Below, one piece after another: positions 15,585-24,344 of a DNA stretch of 64,000 nt. This stretch comes from Streptomyces kaniharaensis (GTDB taxonomy: Bacteria > Actinomycetota > Actinomycetes > Streptomycetales > Streptomycetaceae): NCBI RefSeq assembly GCF_009569385.1, contig NZ_WBOF01000001.1, forward strand, positions 2,800,001-2,864,000, in the 5' to 3' direction. A program made the translations under genes and the position numbers. Every line of letters starts with the position of its first letter. Within the stretch, counting starts at the first letter, position 1. The notes beneath the pieces were generated by a model. That model worked only from the letters and a program-made list of their open reading frames with translations. It did no database searches and was not told the origin of the DNA.

Positions 15585-16913
15585 ATGACCCGTATCGACC
15601 AGCTGTCCCCGCTGCTGGAGTTCGACGAGGTCGAACCGGACGAGGACTGCATATGCGGAGGCTGCCGTGCCCGCCGCCGCGCCCGGCTGCACGCCGCCCC
15701 GGTGCACGAGGGCGGGCACGCCGCGGCCCGCAGCCTCCGCCGACGGGCCGCCGTGCTGATGGCCGCCGTGGGCACCGCCATCGGCGGCGGGACGGCCGTC
15801 GCCGTCGCGGCCGCCACGGCCCCCGCACCCGGCCCCGCCCCGGGCGACGGCAGCAGCACCACCCAGACCCCGCAGAACCCGCAGGGCGAGGTCAGCGGCC
15901 TCTACGGCGACGACGCGCCCGACCAGCGCGCCTTCGCCCCGCCGGTGACCAGGGCGCAGATCATCCAGCGCGCCCAGACCTGGGTCGACCAGAAGGTGCC
16001 GTACAGCATGGGCCGCTACTGGTCGGACGGCTACCGCCAGGACTGCTCCGGCTTCGTGTCGATGGCCTGGGGCCTGGGCAGCAGCCAGACCACCTGGACC
16101 CTGCCGAACTTCGCCGAGCGGATCGCCAAGGCCGACCTCCAGCCCGGTGACGTCCTGATCTACAACAACCCGGCCAACCCGCAGGCCGGTTCGCACGTCA
16201 TCGTCTTCGGCGGCTGGACGGACGCCACCCGCACCCGCTACCTGGCCTACGAGCAGACCTCCCCCGGCGCGAAGAAGCAGCCCACCCCGTACGCGTACTG
16301 GAGCAACTCCGGCTCGTACGTCCCCTACCGCTACCTCGGGCTCTCCGGCAGCAGCAACGACGGCGCGCCGACAACCGGCTTCCCCGGCGCGGACAAGTTC
16401 GGGCCGGGCGCCAACAACACGTACGTCACCAAGCTGGGCCAGATGCTGGTGCAGCGCGGCGGCGCCCGGTTCTACGCCGAGGGCCCCGGCCCGCAGTGGG
16501 GCGAGGCCGACCGCAAGGCCACCGAGGCATTCCAGCTCGCCCAGGGCTGGCGCGGCGCCGAGGCCGACGGCATCCCCGGCAAGGACACCTGGGACTTCCT
16601 GCTCAACGGCAAGGGCCGCACCATCGACGCCGGCACCCCGCTCCCGCCACCCGTCCAGCCCGGCACCGGGGCGCCCCCCACCTTCCCGGGCGCGGACAAG
16701 TTCGGCCCGGGCGCCGACAACGACCACGTCCGGCAGCTCGGCGAGCAGCTGGTCCGCAAGGGCTACGGCGGCGCCTACACCACCGGCCCGGGCCCGCAGT
16801 GGAGCGAGAGCGACCAGCGCAACGTCCAGGCCTTCCAGCAGGCCCAGGGCTGGAGCGGCGCCGACGCCGACGGCTACCCCGGCCCGGAGACCTGGCTCCG
16901 GCTCTTCTCCTGA
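15585..16913 (+). CDS. Membrane-anchored NlpC/P60-like peptidoglycan hydrolase with two C-terminal repeats
   Basis: 442-aa cell-wall protein. A cytoplasmic N-terminus with a tight Cys cluster (CICGGC, about 24-29) precedes one membrane segment (AAVLMAAVGTAIGGGTAVAV). The catalytic domain (about 120-260) is NlpC/P60-like: RQDCSGFVSMAW holds the nucleophile Cys and SHVIVFGGW the His. Two related C-terminal repeats (about 265-345 and 365-442) each open with FPGADKFGPGA and contain AFQxAQGW and a GPETW-type end, resembling peptidoglycan-binding modules. The likely role is cutting or remodelling stem peptides at the cell surface. ATG at 15585 follows GAGAGAGGCGG. It is convergent with the next gene. 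The Cys cluster before the membrane helix is unusual for this family. Confidence 0.85.
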   Translation: MTRIDQLSPLLEFDEVEPDEDCICGGCRARRRARLHAAPVHEGGHAAARSLRRRAAVLMAAVGTAIGGGTAVAVAAATAPAPGPAPGDGSSTTQTPQNPQGEVSGLYGDDAPDQRAFAPPVTRAQIIQRAQTWVDQKVPYSMGRYWSDGYRQDCSGFVSMAWGLGSSQTTWTLPNFAERIAKADLQPGDVLIYNNPANPQAGSHVIVFGGWTDATRTRYLAYEQTSPGAKKQPTPYAYWSNSGSYVPYRYLGLSGSSNDGAPTTGFPGADKFGPGANNTYVTKLGQMLVQRGGARFYAEGPGPQWGEADRKATEAFQLAQGWRGAEADGIPGKDTWDFLLNGKGRTIDAGTPLPPPVQPGTGAPPTFPGADKFGPGADNDHVRQLGEQLVRKGYGGAYTTGPGPQWSESDQRNVQAFQQAQGWSGADADGYPGPETWLRLFS

Positions 16914-16939
16914 CGCCCCCGCCTACGGCCTCTCGACCC

Positions 16940-17689
16940 TCAGCGCTTCTCCGACATCCAGTGGAACAGCCCCATCGCGACACTCGTCGCCAGATTGAAG
17001 CTGGACACCCCCGGCTGCATCGGCACCGCCACCAGGTGGTCGGCGCGCGCCCTGAGCTCCGCCGAGACGCCGTGCCGCTCGGTGCCGAAGGCGAGCAGCG
17101 CGTCGTCCGGGAAGGGCAGCGTCCGGATGTCCGCGCCTTCCGGATCCAGCACGTAGAGCGGCCCGGCGGGCAGCTCGGGCAGCGTCAGCCGCTCGACCGC
17201 GGTGGCGAAGTGCAGGCCCGCGCTGCCCCGCACCACGGTCGGGTGCCAGGGGTCCAGATCGCCGGTGGTGACCACCCCGGTGGCGCCGAAACCGGCCGCC
17301 AGCCGGATCACCGCGCCGACGTTGCCCAGGTTGCGCGGGTTCTCCAGCAGCACCACCGGCGCCCGGCGCGGGAGCCGCCCGAGCGCGGCCCGGTTCGCCT
17401 CGGCGGACGGCCGCACGGCCAGCGCGATCACCCCGGTCGGGTGCAGCCGGGGCGCCAGCGTGCGCAGCGCGGGCTCCGGCACCTCCACCGCGAGCGCGTC
17501 CAGCGCCGGGGCGACGTCCTCGGCCAGCTCGGCGGCGAGCGCCAGCAGCGCGGCGCGGTCGGCGGTCAGCACCCTCCGGACGTCCCCGCCGAAGCGCAGC
17601 GCGTGCTTCAACGGGTGGAACCCGTCCAGCAGCACCGTGCCCGGCTCCCGCTCCGCCGCCCGCCAGCCCCGCACCACCTCGTCGTCCAT
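16940..17689 (-). CDS. TrmH/SpoU-family RNA 2'-O-methyltransferase
   Basis: 249-aa SPOUT methyltransferase that would put a methyl group on a ribose 2'-OH of tRNA or rRNA using SAM. All three SPOUT motifs are present in the C-terminal half: ENPRNLGNVGAVIR, FGTERHGVS, and VPMQPGVSSFNLATSVAM forming the trefoil knot. The N-terminal part (about 1-100) is a small substrate-binding domain. ATG at 17689 lies five bases after the stop of the HTTM gene, so it is the last gene of a DUF5819-HTTM-TrmH operon. The target nucleotide cannot be read from sequence. Confidence 0.88.
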   Translation of the reverse strand: MDDEVVRGWRAAEREPGTVLLDGFHPLKHALRFGGDVRRVLTADRAALLALAAELAEDVAPALDALAVEVPEPALRTLAPRLHPTGVIALAVRPSAEANRAALGRLPRRAPVVLLENPRNLGNVGAVIRLAAGFGATGVVTTGDLDPWHPTVVRGSAGLHFATAVERLTLPELPAGPLYVLDPEGADIRTLPFPDDALLAFGTERHGVSAELRARADHLVAVPMQPGVSSFNLATSVAMGLFHWMSEKR

Positions 17690-17694
17690 GCGGC

Positions 17695-19023
17695 TCACTC
17701 TGCCACCCTGTCCGCCGCGGGCCCGCCCCGGGCGGCCGGCGGCCTGCCCTGCCGGATCCGCCGCACCCGCGCCCCCACCCAGAGCAACGCGCCGGTCGGC
17801 AGGAACACCGCGTCCGCCGCGATCATCGCGAGCGAGAACACCGGCAGCCCGAGCATCACCGCGATCCCCAGGTGCTCGGCCATCATGACCGCCAGCAGCG
17901 CGTTCTTGACCCGCCGGTTGAGCAGCGTGAACGGGAACGCGACCTGCACGATCACCGTGCCGTACGAGATCAGGAAGACCGGCACCAGCGCCGAGCCGAC
18001 CAGTCCGGACAGCCACGGCCAGGGCGTGAAGTAGTCCAGGTGCACCGGGTAGTACAGCGCGGTGCCGTCCTGCCAGCGCGAGCCCTGCACCTTGTACCAG
18101 CCGGCCGTGGCGTAGATCAGCACGACCTCGGCGGCGATCACCAGCATCGCGCAGTTGTGGACCATGTTCGCCAGCGCGTCGAGCACCGCCCGCGGCTCGC
18201 CGTCCGGCCGCAGCCGACCGAGCGCCCACCAGAGCCCGGCCACCGCCCAGAGCCCCCAGAACAGCGGCGCCCAGCCGACGTACGGGAAGGTGCGGGCGGT
18301 CCAGGTGAGGCTCTCGCCGGAGAAGTCCCCGAGCTGACAGGCCGCCAGGACGGCGCCGAGGACGGCCCAGAGCACCACGCCGCCCCACCCGGGTCCGGCC
18401 CGGCCCGGGGGTACCTCCCGGCCGGAGGCCGGGGGAGCGTCCAGCGACCACACCTCGGCGCAGCGGGTGAAGACCAGGTACACGGCCATCAGGTGGACGA
18501 CGTTGTCGCCGCCGTCGCCGAGGAAGACGTCACGGTTCTGCAGCGACAGCACGGTGACCATGAACAGCACGGTGCTCGCCCTGGTCCGCCAGCCCAGCAC
18601 CACCGCGACGGCGGCCAGCACCGCCAGGTGGTAGACCAGCTCGAACCAGAGCCGCCCGCCGAACCAGGGCAGCACGGTGAACGCCCCGTTGTCGGCCAGC
18701 AGCCGCTGGGCGAGCTCCATCGACCAGGGCGAGCGGTCGCCGTACAGCACCCGCCGGTTCGGCCACTCGCGCAGCAGGTAGGCGAGCCAGACCAGCCCGA
18801 AGCCGATCCGCATCACCGCCGCCTGGTGGCGGCCGAGCGTCCGCCCGGTGAACGCGGCCAGCGCCCGGGCGGCCAGTTCGGCCGGGCCGGGCCCGCGCGG
18901 CGCCGGGGCGTTTCCGGGGGCGACCGGGTGCCCGGCCTGGTGCGGGATGACGTCCACCAGGTGCGGTTCCGTCTCCGGCGGGGCCTGCGGCGGCATCTCC
19001 GCGGACTGCGACACCTCGTTCAC
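17695..19023 (-). CDS. HTTM-domain (vitamin K gamma-carboxylase-like) integral membrane protein
   Basis: 442-aa polytopic membrane protein with about eight hydrophobic segments. Features of the HTTM domain (horizontally transferred transmembrane, related to vitamin-K-dependent gamma-carboxylase) are visible: AVMRIGFGLVWLAYLLREWP, NRRVLYGDRSPWS, SLQNRDVFLGDGGDNVVHLM, and ATAGWYKVQGSRWQDGTALY with PVHLDYF. The C-terminal lumenal domain of animal carboxylases is absent. GTG at 19023 overlaps the DUF5819 stop as GTGA, so the two are translationally coupled. Bacterial HTTM proteins are largely uncharacterised; an enzymatic role at the membrane is inference. A 60-residue Pro-rich N-terminus precedes the membrane part. 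Confidence 0.85.
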   Translation of the reverse strand: MNEVSQSAEMPPQAPPETEPHLVDVIPHQAGHPVAPGNAPAPRGPGPAELAARALAAFTGRTLGRHQAAVMRIGFGLVWLAYLLREWPNRRVLYGDRSPWSMELAQRLLADNGAFTVLPWFGGRLWFELVYHLAVLAAVAVVLGWRTRASTVLFMVTVLSLQNRDVFLGDGGDNVVHLMAVYLVFTRCAEVWSLDAPPASGREVPPGRAGPGWGGVVLWAVLGAVLAACQLGDFSGESLTWTARTFPYVGWAPLFWGLWAVAGLWWALGRLRPDGEPRAVLDALANMVHNCAMLVIAAEVVLIYATAGWYKVQGSRWQDGTALYYPVHLDYFTPWPWLSGLVGSALVPVFLISYGTVIVQVAFPFTLLNRRVKNALLAVMMAEHLGIAVMLGLPVFSLAMIAADAVFLPTGALLWVGARVRRIRQGRPPAARGGPAADRVAE

Positions 19024-19679
19024 CCGAGCCCCCGGTAGTCCTCGTCGTCCACCGGCCACCAGGGCAGCTCCCGCACCTTCGGCGCGGGCGGCGCCGCCTC
19101 CCCGCTCCAGGACGGCGGCGGGACGGTGGCCGCGGTCACCCGGAACTCGATCTCCAGGATCCGCTCGCCGTCCACGGTCCGGCCGATCCGCTGGAGCGCG
19201 ATCCGCTTCAGGTACTCCTCGGCGAGCTTGCCGTGGCCGCTGGTCAGCGTCTCGTCCTGCGGGTTGTGCGAGCCGTCGTAGAAGTCCCAGGCCCGCCGCA
19301 GCAGGTTCTGGTCGACGTGGCTGGGCGCCGGGTTGCCCCGGATCGCGGCGATGTCCTGCACGGTCAGCCCCGTCCAGTCGTGCGTCCGGGTGGCGCCGCC
19401 GTCCGCGACGGTGCGCACCCGCGCGTCCACGCTGACGTTCTGCTGGAGCGGGTTGGGCGCGAAGAGCTTCCAGTTCTGCTCGAACTCGGGGTACACCAGG
19501 CCGTCGACCTCGTCCCGGTACTGCCGGGACACCGAATTGGCCGGCGCGACGTGCAGGAACACCGCGGTGAGGAAGAGCCCGGTGCCGGTCAGCAGTCCCA
19601 CCGTGGCCAGGCCGAGCACCAGCTGCGCGGGCCGTGACCAGGCCCGTTCGCCGAGCGGTATGTCCGTGCTCTCCGCCAT
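19020..19679 (-). CDS. DUF5819-family membrane-anchored protein
   Basis: 219-aa protein with one N-terminal membrane helix (LVLGLATVGLLTGTGLFLTA) and an extracytoplasmic domain with APANSVSRQYRDEVDGLVYP, then FEQNWKLFAPNPLQQN, the DUF5819 hallmark. The function of this family is unknown. It is nearly always next to an HTTM protein (family knowledge), and here the stop codon overlaps the HTTM start, so the two probably act as a complex. ATG at 19679 is chosen over 19748 because GGGGGAGAGAG precedes it and the helix then starts at a normal distance. First gene of the three-gene operon. Confidence 0.85.
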   Translation of the reverse strand: MAESTDIPLGERAWSRPAQLVLGLATVGLLTGTGLFLTAVFLHVAPANSVSRQYRDEVDGLVYPEFEQNWKLFAPNPLQQNVSVDARVRTVADGGATRTHDWTGLTVQDIAAIRGNPAPSHVDQNLLRRAWDFYDGSHNPQDETLTSGHGKLAEEYLKRIALQRIGRTVDGERILEIEFRVTAATVPPPSWSGEAAPPAPKVRELPWWPVDDEDYRGLG

Positions 19680-20025
19680 GTGCTCTCTCCCCCGACCCTG
19701 CCTTCGATGGGCGCCCCCGGTGTCGTCCCGGCTCGGTCGCGCGCCCATCCTGCCCTACCGGGCGCGGCTCAGCGGAGGGTGCCCTGCGCGGGCGGCGGCG
19801 GGCAGGCCGCGGTGCCCCGGCGCGGCGCGAACGCGCGCAGCACCGCCGCGCCCCGGTACCGGGCCATGGCGAACGATCCCACCGCGGCGGCCATCCGTTC
19901 AGCCGTGAAGCTCGGCGACCCACTCCACGGGCCCGAGGTCAAACCCGGACGGACCGCCCCGGATCTCCACCCCGGGCCCTCCGTCCGGCGCCGCGCCGCG
20001 ATCACTTCCGGCTGTTGCGCTTCTC
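19680..20025. other. 346-base gap with no supported gene
   Basis: Very GC-rich spacer holding the promoter side of the DUF5819 operon and the 3' side of the rhodanese fusion. Reading frames here lack ribosome sites or recognisable protein. Nothing else seen. Confidence 0.6.
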
Positions 20026-21228
20026 CTACAGGACGTAGGCGTCCCGGCCGCTGCTGCTCACCATCGGACGACCCGCGCCCTCCCAGGCGTACATGCCGCC
20101 GTCCACGTTCACCGCGTCCCGGCCCTGCTGCACCAGGTACTGGACGACCTGCGCGGAGCGTCCGCCGACCCGGCACAGCACGTACAGCCTCTCGTCCGGC
20201 AGCTCGCCGAGCCGGGCGATCACCTGGCTCATCGGGATGTGCAACGCGCCGTCCACGTGGCCGGCGTCCCACTCGTCCTGCTCGCGCACGTCCAGCAGGA
20301 CGGCGTCGGCGGGCACGGAGGCGGCGTCGGCGGAGGGGATCTGCGGGAACATCGTTCGGCTCTCCTCGGAGTCGGTCGGGTCCGTGCCATTGTCGCCCAC
20401 CGGCGGCGCGTAGCCGCCGAGCAGCCGCTCCAGCTCGGCCTGCCGGTCGGCGGCCTTGGCGAGCAGCTCCTCGGCGAGCTGCTCCAGCAGCCGGTCCGGG
20501 TCCTGCGGGGCGAGCGCGAGCAGCTGGCCCATCGGGCTCTGCTCCAGCCGGACCTGCTCGGCGGCGGTCTCGGCGATCTTGGCGGTGAGCCACTCCAGCC
20601 GCCGGCGAAGCCACTCCGGGCGGTCCGGGGCGTCCGGTGCGGGCGCGGCCTCGGGTGCGGTGGACCACTCGGCCGCCAGGTCCGTCAGCGCGGCGGCGTC
20701 GCCGAACGCGTAGGCCTCGTTGACCCGGACGAGGAACGCGGCGCGGCGCTGCTGCTCGGCGGGGTCGGTGGTGAGGTCCGGGTGGGCGCGGCGGACCAGC
20801 TCGCGGTAGACCCGCTGGGCCTCCCGGCCGGGCCGCACCTTCGCCGGCGCGGCGGGCGGCGGCGGGGCCGTCTCCCCCTCCTGCCCGCTCCGCTCCCGCT
20901 GCTCGCGCTGCTCCTGCACGGAGTCGAACAGCGAGTCCAGGTCGGGCAGCTCCTCGACCAGCTGCCGGGCCTCCGCGGCCCGCCGCACGTCCTCCGGCCG
21001 CCCGGTCCGGGCCGCCACGGCCTCGGCGACCAGCGCGTCCAGCTCGTCCAGCCGGGCGTACAGCGGTCCCAGCAGCTGATGGTGGATCAGCGCGAAGTTG
21101 TCGATCTCGACCCGCAGCGTCTGCATGTCGACGTCCATGCTGAGCCAGGCGAGTTCCGCGGCGGCGACCCGCTCCTCCAGCTCCTCCATCTCCGGGTCCG
21201 TCCAGCGGGCGGGGCTCTGCGCGGTCAC
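20026..21228 (-). CDS. J-domain-like protein fused to a C-terminal rhodanese domain
   Basis: 400-aa cytosolic protein. The N-terminal 110 residues are helical and partly coiled coil (EEVAAAELAW-like, LYARLDELDALVAEAV). A J-domain-like segment (about 135-190) has YRELVRRAHPDL with the HPD triad at 149-151. A second charged helix (about 205-280) follows. From 293 on is a complete rhodanese domain (MFPQIPSADA..., DVREQDEWDAGHVDGALHIP, and active-site loop CRVGGRS with Cys352). The two parts share one frame without a stop, but GAGGAGAG sits eight bases before the internal ATG at 20352, so a separate 108-aa rhodanese may also be made. GTG start at 21228. A link between Hsp70 recruitment and sulfur transfer is only inferred. 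Confidence 0.82.
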   Translation of the reverse strand: MTAQSPARWTDPEMEELEERVAAAELAWLSMDVDMQTLRVEIDNFALIHHQLLGPLYARLDELDALVAEAVAARTGRPEDVRRAAEARQLVEELPDLDSLFDSVQEQREQRERSGQEGETAPPPPAAPAKVRPGREAQRVYRELVRRAHPDLTTDPAEQQRRAAFLVRVNEAYAFGDAAALTDLAAEWSTAPEAAPAPDAPDRPEWLRRRLEWLTAKIAETAAEQVRLEQSPMGQLLALAPQDPDRLLEQLAEELLAKAADRQAELERLLGGYAPPVGDNGTDPTDSEESRTMFPQIPSADAASVPADAVLLDVREQDEWDAGHVDGALHIPMSQVIARLGELPDERLYVLCRVGGRSAQVVQYLVQQGRDAVNVDGGMYAWEGAGRPMVSSSGRDAYVL

Positions 21229-21537
21229 GTCTCGCCTCTGTCTCGTCCTGGCGTCTGAAGTAATGCCGTGGGCGGTGCTGCCGTGGGCCGTCCTGCCGAC
21301 CCTGCTCGCAGCGCGGCCAGGCCTGCCACCCTACCCCCGCGTGCGCGGCGTCAACCGGGTGGAAGGGGGGTACGAACCGGCGCGAGGCACGTGCTGCGCA
21401 ACTGTTCCCGAGGAATCTCCTCGTTTCGCTATCGAGTCCGGCCCGGTCCGTGCTTCGCTGGTATCCGCATTGCGTGCCTTCCTCCGGAGAAGCGGCCGCC
21501 TCCAGGCGTGGCGGCCAGGCGGGAGCAGACCGAATCC
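21229..21537. other. 309-base divergent spacer upstream of the SpoIIE-type phosphatase
   Basis: No gene. A short hairpin (CGAGGA at 21409, TCCTCG at 21418, 3-base loop, then TTT) lies about 115 bases before the phosphatase start and might attenuate its leader (weak). Confidence 0.4.
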
Positions 21538-24252
21538 ATGGTCGACGAGCCCAACTCCACATCGCGTCCGGCGGACGCCGAAACCGTACCGGGCGACCAC
21601 CCGTCCGGCGTGGTCGCCCTGGTCCGGCTCGCCCTCGTCCTGGTCGACCGGGTCGGGCGGATCGCGCAGTGGAGCCGGGCCGCCGAGGAGCTGTTCGGGC
21701 ACCGCGCCGAGGTCGCGCACGACCGCCCCGCCTCCGGCCTGCTGCCCGCCGTCGAGCCGCGCCACGGCTCCGGCCGCCAGTGCGTCCGCCGCCGCTGCGA
21801 CGCCCTCGACACCCTGGCCGCGCTGACCGCCGACGGCCACCCCTGGGCCGGCCGGATGCCGGTCACCGACCGCGAGGACCACCTGCGCGACGTGCTCTGG
21901 TGGGCCTACCCGCTGCCCGGCCCGTCCGGCAGCCTGCTCGCCCTCGCCACCGACGCCCGGCCGCTGCGCACCACCGGTCCGCGGCTCGCGCTCGGCGAGC
22001 GGTTATTGCCGTTCGCCGCCGCCCCCGCCGCCCGGGGCGGCTTCCACGGGCTGGCCGCGGCACTGACCCCGCCCGGCCACCCGGTGCCCGGGCCACTGGC
22101 CCGGCTGCTGCCGGCCGGCCACCGCGCGCCGCTCCTGGAGGCGCTGGCACGAGCCGGCCTGCCCGCCCTGCGGCTGGACGCGGCCACCGTGCTGCCGCTG
22201 CTGCCGTCCGACCCGCAGACCGGCACCGCGCACGCCGCCGCCGGGATCGGCCGCCGCTACCCCACCGCCCAGCAGCGCGCCGCCCGGGTCGGCCCGCCGC
22301 AGCCGGACCAGTCCGCCGCCCGCGCGGCCCGCGGGCGCCCGGCCGGCCCGCTCCCCGGCCAGCGCGACCACGAGCGGCCCGCCGCGCAGCCGGCCGCCGC
22401 GCTGTCCGTCCCGTCCACCAGCGGAGGAGGCGTCGCCATCGAGCAGGCCGCCGTCGAGTCGTCCGTCTGCGGCCACCAGACCTGCCGCGACGACCAGGCC
22501 CCACCCGCCGTCCCCGCCCCTGCGAGCTCCGACGGCCAGCCCCCGGTCGGCCGGCTCGGCCCGTTCCTGACCAACGGCCAGGCCGGCGAGCAGCTGGCCC
22601 TGCTGAACGAGGTCGGCGGCAAGGTCGGCACCACCCTGGACCTCGGCTTCACCGCCCACGAGCTCTGCCAGGTGCTGGTCCCCCGGGTCGCCGACTTCGC
22701 GTGTGTAGACCTGGTGGACGGACTGATCTCCGACTCCGAGCTGCCGGCCGCCCGGCCGGACGACGACACCATGCTCCGCCGGGTCGCCCTGGTCCACAAC
22801 GAGACCGGCGGCGCCTGGGACCACGTGCTCGCCGAGGGCTCGCTGGTGAGCATGCCCCGCCGCACCCCGCCCGGCATGGCCCTCCAGCTGAACCAGCCGG
22901 TCCTGGTGCCGGTGGTCGCCGACGACGTCGCGGTCGACTACGCGATCGCGCTGGGCGGCGCCCGGCTGGCCCAGGTGGTCTCCGGCCGCTCGATGCTGGT
23001 CGTCCCGCTGTCGGCCCGGGGCACCGTGCTGGGCATCCTCAAGCTGCTCCGGCTGTCCGACCGCGCCCGCTTCGACGAGAGCGACGCCGCGACCCTCAAG
23101 GAGCTGGCCGTCCGTGCGGCCCTCTCGCTGGACAACGCCCGGCTGCACCGCGCCGAGTCCAGGGTCGCCACCACGCTGCAGCGCTCGATGATCCCGACCC
23201 GCCCGCCGCAGATCCCCGGCGTGCAGATCGCCCACCGCTACCTGCCCGGCGACCCGAAGGCCGAGGTCGGCGGCGACTGGTTCGACGCGATCCAGCTGCC
23301 CGGCAGCCGGGTCGCCCTGGTGGTCGGCGACGTGATGGGCCACGGCCTGCACTCGGCCGCCGCGATGGGCCGGTTCCGCACCGCGATGCAGACCCTCGCC
23401 GCGCTCGACCTGCCGCCCGGCCAGCTGCTGCGGCACCTGGACAACCTGGCCCACAAGCTCGGCGACGACCACCTCGCCACCTGCCTGTACGCGGTCTACG
23501 ACCCGATCAACCGGACGTGCGAGCTGGCCAGCGCCGGCCACGTCCCACCGGTGCTGGTCCACCCGGACGGCAGCGGCGAGCTGCTGGAGATCCCGGCCGG
23601 CGCGCCGATCGGGGTCGGCGGCGTGCCGTTCGTCGCCAAGACCATCGACGTCTCGGACGGCTCGATGCTGGTGCTCTGCACCGACGGGCTGGTCGAGGTC
23701 CGGGGCGGCGACATAGGGGCGGGCCTGGCCGCGCTCTGCGGCAACCTGATCGACCCTCAGCAGAGCCCCGAGCAGGCCTGCGACGTGGTGCTGAAGCGAC
23801 TGCACTCGGACGACCGCAAGGACGACGTCGCCCTGCTGGTGGCCCGCTTCGACGGGGTCGCCCCGTCCGAGGTGGCCACGTGGAACCTCACGGTGGACAA
23901 CCGCGAGGTCCGCCGGGTCCGCACCCTGGTCCGCGAACAGCTGGCCGGCTGGCACCTGGAGGCGCTCAGCGACACCACCGAGCTGCTGGTCAGCGAGCTG
24001 GTGACGAACGCCGTCCGGGTGGCCCGGGACCGGGTGCAGCTCCAGCTGATCCGGGTGGACAAGCTGCTGGTCGAGGTCAGTGACGACAACCACAACCTGC
24101 CCTCGCTGGAGCCGGCCGAGCAGCTGGGCGAGACCGGCCGCGGCCTCACCCTGGTCACCAAACTCGCCGAACGCTGGGGCACCGCCCGCAAGGCGGTCGG
24201 CAAGGTCGTCTGGTTCGAACTGCCGCTGCCGCACGAGCCCCCGACAGTCTGA
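21538..24252 (+). CDS. PAS-GAF-PP2C (SpoIIE/RsbU) phosphatase with C-terminal anti-sigma-like ATPase domain
   Basis: 904-aa signalling protein of the RsbU-like class abundant in streptomycetes. Order: a degenerate PAS-like sensor (about 15-130), a low-complexity linker, a GAF domain (about 353-520, LALLNEVGGKVGTTLDLGF), a SpoIIE PP2C domain (about 545-770; GGDWFDAI, GDVMGHG and CTDGLVEVRGG are metal-site motifs), and an RsbW-like HATPase (about 785-900; ELLVSELVTNAVRVA N-box, GRGLTLVTKLAERWG). It probably dephosphorylates an anti-anti-sigma factor and may also bind one through the ATPase domain; no partner is nearby. Codon 156 (22003-22005) is TTA, which would make translation dependent on the bldA tRNA. 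ATG at 21538 has GGGAG upstream. Confidence 0.9.
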   Translation: MVDEPNSTSRPADAETVPGDHPSGVVALVRLALVLVDRVGRIAQWSRAAEELFGHRAEVAHDRPASGLLPAVEPRHGSGRQCVRRRCDALDTLAALTADGHPWAGRMPVTDREDHLRDVLWWAYPLPGPSGSLLALATDARPLRTTGPRLALGERLLPFAAAPAARGGFHGLAAALTPPGHPVPGPLARLLPAGHRAPLLEALARAGLPALRLDAATVLPLLPSDPQTGTAHAAAGIGRRYPTAQQRAARVGPPQPDQSAARAARGRPAGPLPGQRDHERPAAQPAAALSVPSTSGGGVAIEQAAVESSVCGHQTCRDDQAPPAVPAPASSDGQPPVGRLGPFLTNGQAGEQLALLNEVGGKVGTTLDLGFTAHELCQVLVPRVADFACVDLVDGLISDSELPAARPDDDTMLRRVALVHNETGGAWDHVLAEGSLVSMPRRTPPGMALQLNQPVLVPVVADDVAVDYAIALGGARLAQVVSGRSMLVVPLSARGTVLGILKLLRLSDRARFDESDAATLKELAVRAALSLDNARLHRAESRVATTLQRSMIPTRPPQIPGVQIAHRYLPGDPKAEVGGDWFDAIQLPGSRVALVVGDVMGHGLHSAAAMGRFRTAMQTLAALDLPPGQLLRHLDNLAHKLGDDHLATCLYAVYDPINRTCELASAGHVPPVLVHPDGSGELLEIPAGAPIGVGGVPFVAKTIDVSDGSMLVLCTDGLVEVRGGDIGAGLAALCGNLIDPQQSPEQACDVVLKRLHSDDRKDDVALLVARFDGVAPSEVATWNLTVDNREVRRVRTLVREQLAGWHLEALSDTTELLVSELVTNAVRVARDRVQLQLIRVDKLLVEVSDDNHNLPSLEPAEQLGETGRGLTLVTKLAERWGTARKAVGKVVWFELPLPHEPPTV

Positions 24253-24286
24253 CGGCCGGGTGCGGGCATCGCCCACCACCCGGCCG
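24253..24286. terminator. Hairpin after the phosphatase gene
   Basis: 10-bp inverted repeat (24253-24262 with 24277-24286), loop 14 bases, directly after the stop codon; between convergent genes. Confidence 0.55.
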
Positions 24287-24344
24287 GCAGGCCGCACTTG
24301 ACGTCTTTCAGGACGGCGGCGTCGGCGGACGCCCACCGGCGGGC

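Noticed and set aside
19700..20000. Small genes in the 346-base gap (for example MANDPTAAAIRSAV on the plus strand)
   Set aside because: No ribosome site, the frame runs on antisense to the rhodanese domain, and nothing resembles a known protein.
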